Shown here in pieces: positions 57,703 to 64,000 of a stretch of DNA of 64,000 nt. The notes below the pieces were generated by a model. It was not told the DNA's origin, made no database searches, and saw nothing but the letters and a program-made list of their open reading frames with translations. This stretch comes from Eleusine coracana subsp. coracana (taxonomy: Eukaryota > Streptophyta > Magnoliopsida > Poales > Poaceae), in assembly GCA_032690845.1 (NCBI GenBank), contig CM064417.1, forward strand, positions 38,012,432-38,076,431. Direction: 5' to 3'. The number at the start of each line of letters is the position of its first letter. The first letter of the stretch is position 1. A program made the position numbers and the translations under genes.

Positions 57703-59712
57703 ATGTCTGACCCCATGGTGGACGATGCTGCCCAGATCACAAAGTATGTCGAAGTCGACACTAGTGGACCACTGGAAAACAGCAGGAACCTTGGGTACGA
57801 TGTCTTCATTCTGTCATTATACCAAACTATAGGCTTGTCTCCTCTTACTTGAGTAGGGCAAAAATTAACGTTAAGATTCTTGTCGTATTCATTAGATTGT
57901 TGATCAACAACTCTATCATATATGTGTGTAACAAACCAAAAAGAGCAGACTCTATCGAAGTAATCCCTCAAGGTACAAAATTACTGTTTTTGTAGACAAA
58001 TAGAAGGATTGACATGTTGTTCTATTCATCTCAATATTATTTTTTATCCTTTTCTAACTTGTAGATTACATTTGCACATCTAATGAATATGGTTTGATTA
58101 AAGAGTATCTAAAAATTCTATCCAAGCCCGAAACAGTAGTGGTTAAAATATATGGATCTTTTGTTACAAAAAGAAACTTTGAATGCCTTTTCCGGCCTCA
58201 TGCTTTCATATGGGGCAATGTAAGTATCCATTTTTCGTTATTTCATATAGTTTGATTCTTTTATATAGTTTATTTAATTATTTATTTAGAAAGTAACTGA
58301 TATAAATAGTTTACATTGTGGATGCTTGGTATTTTGATAATTGCACGTAGGTATTGAGGTTGCACATAGAATTTTTAAGGATGGAGGAGCATTTGCTGAC
58401 CAGGGATGGCGCAAATGTGTACCTAGAAGATACATTTGTCACCAGCATTATAAAAAAGGATGGAGTAATATTTTTTGATGATGTCCTACAAAGTGACAGT
58501 CAGTTCATAAGAGGTAGGATTAGGAAATACCTTGAGCATGACCTAGTAATAATTGTGTGATATTTATATGTTAAGGTTATTGTATCCCCTTTTTATTATA
58601 TGAAATAATTATGATTTTTTCATCAGATATTTCTGCCAATTAACAAGCCCGATACACATTGGTACCTGGCTGTTATATATGCACGAAAGAGTGTAGTCCA
58701 GATATTAGACTCACTTGGGGAGGCCGTTGGTAGAGCTGACCTAGAGACCACGGTAATAAACCCATTTGTAAAAAAAATATCAGTATTGATATTTTATTTT
58801 TATTATTACATATTGTATATATTTTTTAACATAATTGATAGTATATATATGTTGTAATAGTTAACCGGGCTCCAAAGACAAATAAACATTGCGAGGGACA
58901 ATGGAGGACTGGACCGGAATAGGTGGCCAGACCTGGAAGTCCATGATTGGGAGAGGATAGAAGTGGAATTTCCAGTAGACATGCAAATTGATGGGTAAGT
59001 TTAGTTTTTTAGATTTCGACAATTGCCTATCAACTTCTATCAATATAATATCTGAAATGTGTTTACTATTATATGTATAGCGCATCTTGCGGGCTTTTCA
59101 TGCTTTCCTTCATGGAGTTCTGGAATGGTGAAATTTTGTCTGAAAGGTTCACTCAGGTAGAATGATAAAATAATGTTGCACCTTATGCACAGCTGATGTC
59201 AACTCTCTCGCATAGTCATAAATTTAGCAATAGATTAAGAAAATTTTACATGTTGTCAATTTCTCACACTCATTATACAAAATTCACTGCAGATTGACAT
59301 GTTCAATTTCCGTCTGAAATTAGCTGTTGTCCTGCTCGGACATGAGAAAAATATTAGACAATGGAGGCATCCCAAAAAAACAGAACTCCTGGGTTATTAT
59401 CAGATTTCTGAGAGTGGAGAAGGTTCTGATTTTGTAGAGATATTGACTACACCACCAAAGAAGATGAAAACGATAGAACAATTGAGTAAAGATGAAGTGA
59501 TGACCACTATGGTGTCTCCGGTAAACCCATCAATTGTCAATGATTTGATGACTCTGGATGAGCGTATCATTGCTTTGTGTAAGTATATTCTTACCACTGA
59601 TGACACCAAAACTTTGCAGTGCTGCCTCTTTACTTGTGTTTACTCATACCATTTAATATTTGGTAGCCGATTGCGATGTGAATATAAGAAACTAACATTA
59701 TTATTTTATTAA
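57703..59712 (+). pseudogene. Ulp1-type (C48) cysteine protease with intact His-Asp-Cys
   Basis: Exons: a possible first at 57703 (MSDPMVDDAAQITKYVEVD), then 58065-58219, 58351-58545, 58627-58752, 58861-58994, 59081-59156 and 59293-about 59577. The catalytic region is FLPINKPDTHWYLAVIYARK with His at 58657 and VVQILDS with the Asp. QIDG|ASCGLFMLSFMEFW follows with Cys at 59088. The spacing of H, D and C fits the SUMO-protease fold (C48). The join to sequence after 59716 gives a TGA if the usual splice is used, so the C-terminus is uncertain. Such proteases are known as captured cargo in plant MULE and CACTA elements; here the gene lies inside the Helitron. Whether it cleaves SUMO is unknown. 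Confidence 0.7.
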
Positions 59713-59715
59713 TAG

Positions 59716-60800
59716 GACGGAGTGGGTGCGGAGTTCTTCTCCATATCCGATTTCACTAACCATTGCAAAACTTCAAGATGCATTGATGGTTCACAAGGAC
59801 ATCCATCCAGATTGTTTCAACATGGGAGTTCGAGAAATTGTGTGTCATCCTACTCAGCTGTTTGTAGAATATCGAGACCACTTTAAGGATCTACAATTTT
59901 TGATATATATCTTATTTTCTCTAGCGTACTTTAATAGTGTTATGTATATATTTTCAATCTTCATTTATGCCTGTGTAGCTCCTATCCCAATTCTACACGC
60001 ATCCGGATTTTCGTAAGAAGCTTGATGTGGTAGCATTATCCAAAACACTTAACCACTGGCCCATTATGGAGTATAGAATAACTAATGTAGAACAGGTAAT
60101 CAGATATCGCTTTTGGTGTTGTGTGTTTAGATGTTTTGAATAATATAAAGTGATAAATATAATTTCTGATATTTATAGGTGTTGCTGTCTCATATAAAAA
60201 GTGGTCCTGAGTATACATTGTTCTGTATTAACATAAAAAAAAATACTATACATGTGCTGGACCCCTTTCCATGCCATCTTACTACAAGCATGCATTGCAA
60301 TTGAATTACAAGCGCAAGCAAGAAATGATTAGTGCAAACTTTGCTATGGTAATGGAGGTTGCTGTTCTAGGGTCTAAGATGGATATTTCATCATGGCCAC
60401 TTAGGATGCCTTATGGTAATACACGAAGCACAAGCTAGTATGTTGAACATGAAAAAAAATCTTTCTTTCTTAATTTGGTACACAATGTATGAGGCATAGT
60501 TGTATCATTATTTTCTTCTTTACAGGAAAGCGTCAGGCCTTTTAGTTCTTCAATTCATGCGCTTGTGGACTGATGATAGAATCATATACAACATGTTATG
60601 CAGAGTAAGCTTTTATTTATAAGCATGCTTATCTATTTAACAATTTCATCCACTGATTTCGAAGTTATTTTTAGGAGCCACGTGTCATGAGGGCATGTTT
60701 TATAATAGACATGTTAAAGCTTCAAGAAAATGAATGCACCACCAACATACCAGAGGACGTTAAGAAACTACTAGACATCATTAAACAGTATTGGAGATAG
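59716..60800 (+). pseudogene. Second C48-like domain lacking catalytic His and Cys
   Basis: After an exon at 59716-59900 (LTIAKLQDALMVHKDIHPD), the sequence repeats the protease layout. FYTHPDFRKKLDVVALSKTL and NHWPIMEYRITNVEQ (60010-60095) come first. EYTLFCINIKKNTIHVLDP (about 60210-60265) corresponds to THWYLAVI...VVQILDS of the first copy. KASGLLVLQFMRLW (60530-60571) corresponds to ASCGLFMLSFMEFW. His is replaced and the Cys codon is absent, while the Asp is kept. There is a one-base frame change near 60285. The last exon (from about 60675) ends LLDIIKQYWR at a TAG (60798-60800), only 190 bases before the Helitron end. Confidence 0.6.
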
Positions 60801-60954
60801 CCGTTTGTGTTTCAAAATTTTTATTATAAATTGTGCTATGTAATTTGCATCAATGGTTCTTGTGAAATGAGTGATATGTTTGATTTAATTTTGGTTGAAC
60901 TCATGTAATGAAAATTTTGATTGCCTTTGATTTAAATTCGCTTTTGAAAATTTT

Positions 60955-60990
60955 GCCTGACGTGCGTGCCGGACGTGCATCACTACTAGT
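60955..60990 (+). other. Helitron 3' terminus
   Basis: tgcgtgccggacgtgca can form an imperfect hairpin (six pairs including two G-T), and catcactaCTAG|T follows. The hairpin about a dozen bases from a CTRR end is the Helitron termination signal. The stem has decayed compared with typical rice Helitrons. Confidence 0.6.
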
Positions 60991-61785
60991 TGTTTTGAAA
61001 TAGATGACTGGAGCCCAATAGAATTCTCCATCATGGTAAAGTATTTAGAGCGGCAAGGCAAACCACTATAAGCCTACCATGCTGCAAGTTGATGTCCGCT
61101 TGCCTTTCATTAGTGCAACCGGCTCATGCTTAGTGCTCAGTTTTTCGTTTTATCTGGAGAAAACACCTTTGCCCCTGTTTTCCCATTCTTCTGAATATTG
61201 TTTCTTGTAATATGCAGGTCTTATAACTACCTTTTGCTTCTGTTCAGCAATATATGGCCCACCTTCTCTCCCATGGGCAACTGGATGGAAGTGGTTAATT
61301 GTACCGTGTGTTTAACTTAAATTTGCGGAAGTTGTATTTTTAGCGAAATGAACTTCGCTGCATCTTATAAGAAAAGAGCTGTCTTGCAAAATACGTCGAG
61401 TTCATGTGTCACATCGCAGTTGAGAGCGAAAATATGCACCCACAGTATCATTCTTCTGCTAAGATTTGTAAGAAAAAAAAATGAATGGGCATTGCCAGTT
61501 GCATAGCTGATCACGCCCTCCTGAAAACGTTTTTAGTTGTCAATGCATCACGCCGTGGCCTGAACTGGCGTCTCGAGGTGGTTCTGAGCCCAGGAGGCTT
61601 TCGTTGTGGGGCTAATGAACCGAAATATGCTCAGTTTCAGTGCAGATCAGGCCCAACCGAACGGCCGTTTCTAGCTGGGCCTGAACTGGCTCCACGTTGG
61701 ATCATTTTCTGTGGAATAAACTACGTTTCAGATCTTTCTAGTCCCAAACGAACAAAACCTCAGTGTGAGTTTGTTCTAACTCCAG
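60990..61785. other. Spacer between Helitron and LINE
   Basis: Host sequence resumes at 60990. No gene is recognised. An open frame from 61485 runs into the LINE but its first 100 codons have no similarity I know. Confidence 0.5.
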
Positions 61786-64000
61786 AGTGCCTCCTGACTA
61801 AGGCTCCAGGTCCAGATGGATTTTCGGCACATTTCTTCCAAAGTCATTGGGATCTGTGTGGAGATGAAATCATGACGGTGGTACTTAGGATACTACAAGG
61901 GGAGGATGACCCCTCAATTATAAACAAAACGAGTATCGTTCTAATCCCGAAGATGGAATCTCCAAAAGAACTTGGCCAGTTTCAACCGATCAGCCTGTGC
62001 AATGTTATATACAAGATCGCCTCGAAAGTTCTTGCTAATAGGCTAAGAGCCATTCTACCGGAGATCATATCTGAGGAGCAGTCAACGTTCGTTCCGGGTC
62101 GTCTGATTACGGACAACATTATTACAGCCTATGAGTATATGCACTTCATGAAGAAAAAGAGGGCTAGAAATAGCCAATGTTGTGCTCTAAAATTTAACAT
62201 GCGGAAGGCATATGACAGGCTGGAATGGGACTACTTGCGGGGTATCATGCTCTGATTGGGTTTCAACCGTGTGTGGGTACAGATGATTATGAGATTGGTA
62301 GGTTCGGTGTCTTTCTCAGTACTTTTTAATGGAGATAAGCTAGAGCACTTCAAACCAACTCGAGGCATCCGCCAAGGCGATCCAATCTCCCCCTATCTCT
62401 TCTTGGTGGCAGCGGAGGGCCTTTCAGGCCTTTTAAATTCAAGAATCCAGTCGTCAAACCTCAGTGACATCATGGTGGCACCATCAGCTCCGATGGTTAG
62501 TCATCTTCTGTTTGCAAACGACAGCCTGCTGTTTTTCAAGGCGAATAGGGAGAGTACGGAGGAGGTGCAAAGCCTACTTCACCTATATTGTCGAGCTCCT
62601 GGACAAAGGATCAACACCGATAAATCAGCCATCCATATCGCGAACGGTTGCAGTGATAGCATCCGGGACGAGATCAAGGGTTTGCTGAACGTGCACAATG
62701 AAGCTTTAAACGAGAAGTATTTGGGAATGCCAACGGATGTGGGCAACTCTGTCAATGGCGCCTTCAAGTACCTAAAGGACCGTGTGTGGCAACAGGTTTA
62801 GGGTTGGCTGGAGCAATGTCTTTCAGCAGGAGGGAAAGAGATTCTTATTAAGGCAGTAGCTCAGGCAATTCTAACTTACTCCATGGCATGCTTTAGGCTC
62901 CCCACGGGCCTATGCCACCACATTGATGGTCTTCTGCGAGGATTCTGGTGGGGGAGCAAAGCAGGTAAACGACAGACATGTTGGGTTGCATGGGATGATA
63001 TGACAAAACCAAAATACATGGGAGGGCTTGGGTTCAGAGACATAGAGTTGTTTAACTTGGCGCTTTTGACGCGCCAAGAGTGGCGGATGCGGAAGGAGCC
63101 AGAGTTTTTGAGTGCACGAGTCCTCAAGGCCGTTTACTTCCCCAACACGGATTTTCTGGATGCCGAGGTTGGCGCGCGTCCCTCACGGGTCTGGCGTGCA
63201 ATCGTAGACGGCAGGGAGGTTTTGAAGCAATGCATTATCAAGAGGATTGGCTCTGGCGAGAGCACTAATATTTGGAACACAAACTGGCTCCCTCGGGATG
63301 GCCTTATGAAGCCAGTTTGCTGGACCAGAGATTCACCGCCCCAACTAGTAAGTGAGCTGATTGATCAAACATCCAGGACGTGGGATAGACAACTCTTAGC
63401 TGATTTTTTCACACCGATGGATAGTGAAGTGATTTCAAATATTCCTTTGTGCACCTATCCCCTGGAGGATTATTGGGCCTGGCACCACGAAAAGACAGGG
63501 ATCTTCTCCGTCCGTTCAGCCTATAGAATGTTGGTCCAATCCAGGTAGAGGAATTCTGACTGTCTCAAGGGCAGGGCTGGAAGATCAGACACACGAGCAG
63601 TAGAGAAGGTATGGTGTGGTCTGTGGAAGATCAAGGTCCCTCAAAAGTCAGTGTCTTTCTTTGGAGGTTAGCACGTCAGTCAATCCCAACTGGTGATGTT
63701 CGCCACCATAGGAACATGGCGCCAAACAACAGCTGCACCATTTGCAGACTTGAGGATTCCTGGAGGCACTCTCTCCTTGATTGCAACATGGCGAAGTGTG
63801 TCTGGGCTCTTGAACACGAGGAGCTGGTAGAGTTCTTGAGCCAGGTGGAGGAATGTGACGCACGAGCATGGCTATCAGTGCTGATGAAGGCGCTCAAGCA
63901 GGAGGACCTGAGTCGGGTCGTGGTTCGGCTTTGGGCGATTTGGCACGCGAAGCGCAAAGCAGTTCATGAGGGCCAGTTCCAAAGCCCTCTATCCACCCAC
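61786..64000 (+). mobile_element. 5'-truncated L1-type LINE, ORF2 remnant, running off the window
   Basis: Reverse-transcriptase similarity begins at about 61795 with TKAPGPDGFSAHFFQ. It continues through SIVLIPKMESPKELGQFQPI, SLCNVIYKIASKVLANRLR, LKFNMRKAYDRLEWDYL, GIRQGDPISPYLFLVAAEGL and LLFANDSLLFFKA. Downstream are the LINE connector (YSMACFRLPTGLCHHID, FWWGSKAGKRQTCWVAWDDM) and the start of the zf-RVT region (GIFSVRSAYRMLVQSR, then CTICRLEDSWRHSLLDCNMA). The endonuclease is missing at the 5' side, as expected from incomplete target-primed reverse transcription. Stops at 62253 (TGA), 62799 (TAG) and 63546 (TAG) and a frame change near 63640 make it dead. The 3' end lies beyond 64000. Confidence 0.88.

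Larger units (their letters stand above)
35120..60989 (+). mobile_element. Large decayed Helitron carrying RepHel, RPA-like and Ulp1-like genes
   Basis: The left end is TCTAAACTAATAAAG preceded by A (35119), matching the rice Helitron 5' terminus style. The right end is ...catcactaCTAG followed by T (60990), with a GC-rich imperfect hairpin a few bases upstream. Insertion between A and T with no target duplication is the Helitron rule. Inside, all on the plus strand, are a RepHel gene (37360-42489), RPA-like OB-fold ORFs (43688, about 45780 and 55243) and a Ulp1-like protease pair (57703-60800). A minus-strand CACTA-like element is nested at about 49180-53150. Every gene carries stops or frame changes, so the element is not autonomous now. 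A size of 25.9 kb (about 22 kb without the nested element) is large for the family. The pairing of these two ends is inferred; two or more overlapping Helitrons are possible. Confidence 0.7.

Overview
This is a stretch of plant nuclear genome, almost certainly a grass and most likely rice (Oryza). The genes are split by GT-AG introns with plant-type promoters. Their first exons are very GC-rich, as in grasses, and they sit beside Stowaway-type MITEs, a Ty3/gypsy fragment, a Helitron, a CACTA-like element and an L1-type LINE. From memory, rice SWEET6 genes and GEX3 lie close together on chromosome 1, so the window may come from there; this cannot be verified here.

Positions 1-32,200 are gene-rich euchromatin with seven protein genes. 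They are a BCS1-type AAA-ATPase (+, 392-1950), a plastid-type DNL zinc-ribbon protein (-, 2265-7663) whose 4.7 kb intron is filled with nested transposons, and a UBC37-like E2 with a long repeat-bearing tail (+, 9381-11730). Next come a GEX3-like beta-propeller membrane protein (+, 12576-15722) with an apparent one-base frameshift, a kinesin-8 (-, 16810-20219), a C3HC/NIPA-type nuclear zinc protein (+, 21998-26147) and a clade II SWEET sugar transporter (+, 29569-32141). All exon models were built by hand from splice consensus and reading phase. Six of the seven close exactly in frame; GEX3 misses by one base. I see no operon-like logic linking these genes. The kinesin-8 and NIPA-type genes are divergent neighbours with a 706-bp TIR transposon between them, and the SWEET promoter lies directly behind a tandem duplication of about 1.35 kb.

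Positions 35,120-60,989 look like one very large, decayed Helitron (TC...CTAG ends inserted between A and T). In order it carries an exon-repeat N-terminal region, a RepHel (HUH nuclease plus PIF1 helicase) pseudogene, a duplicated cassette of an RPA-like OB-fold ORF plus a small unrecognised ORF, a nested CACTA-like element on the minus strand (about 49,180-53,150), a third RPA-like gene, and a Ulp1-type cysteine protease followed by a second, catalytically stripped protease copy. Positions 61,786-64,000 hold an L1-type LINE, 5'-truncated and continuing past the window, with two catalytic aspartates changed to asparagine.

Across the gypsy, Helitron and LINE relics, many nonsense codons are TAG where the family has Gln (CAG). 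This is what deamination of CHG-methylated cytosine in silenced plant transposons would leave. I found no rRNA, tRNA or CRISPR feature.
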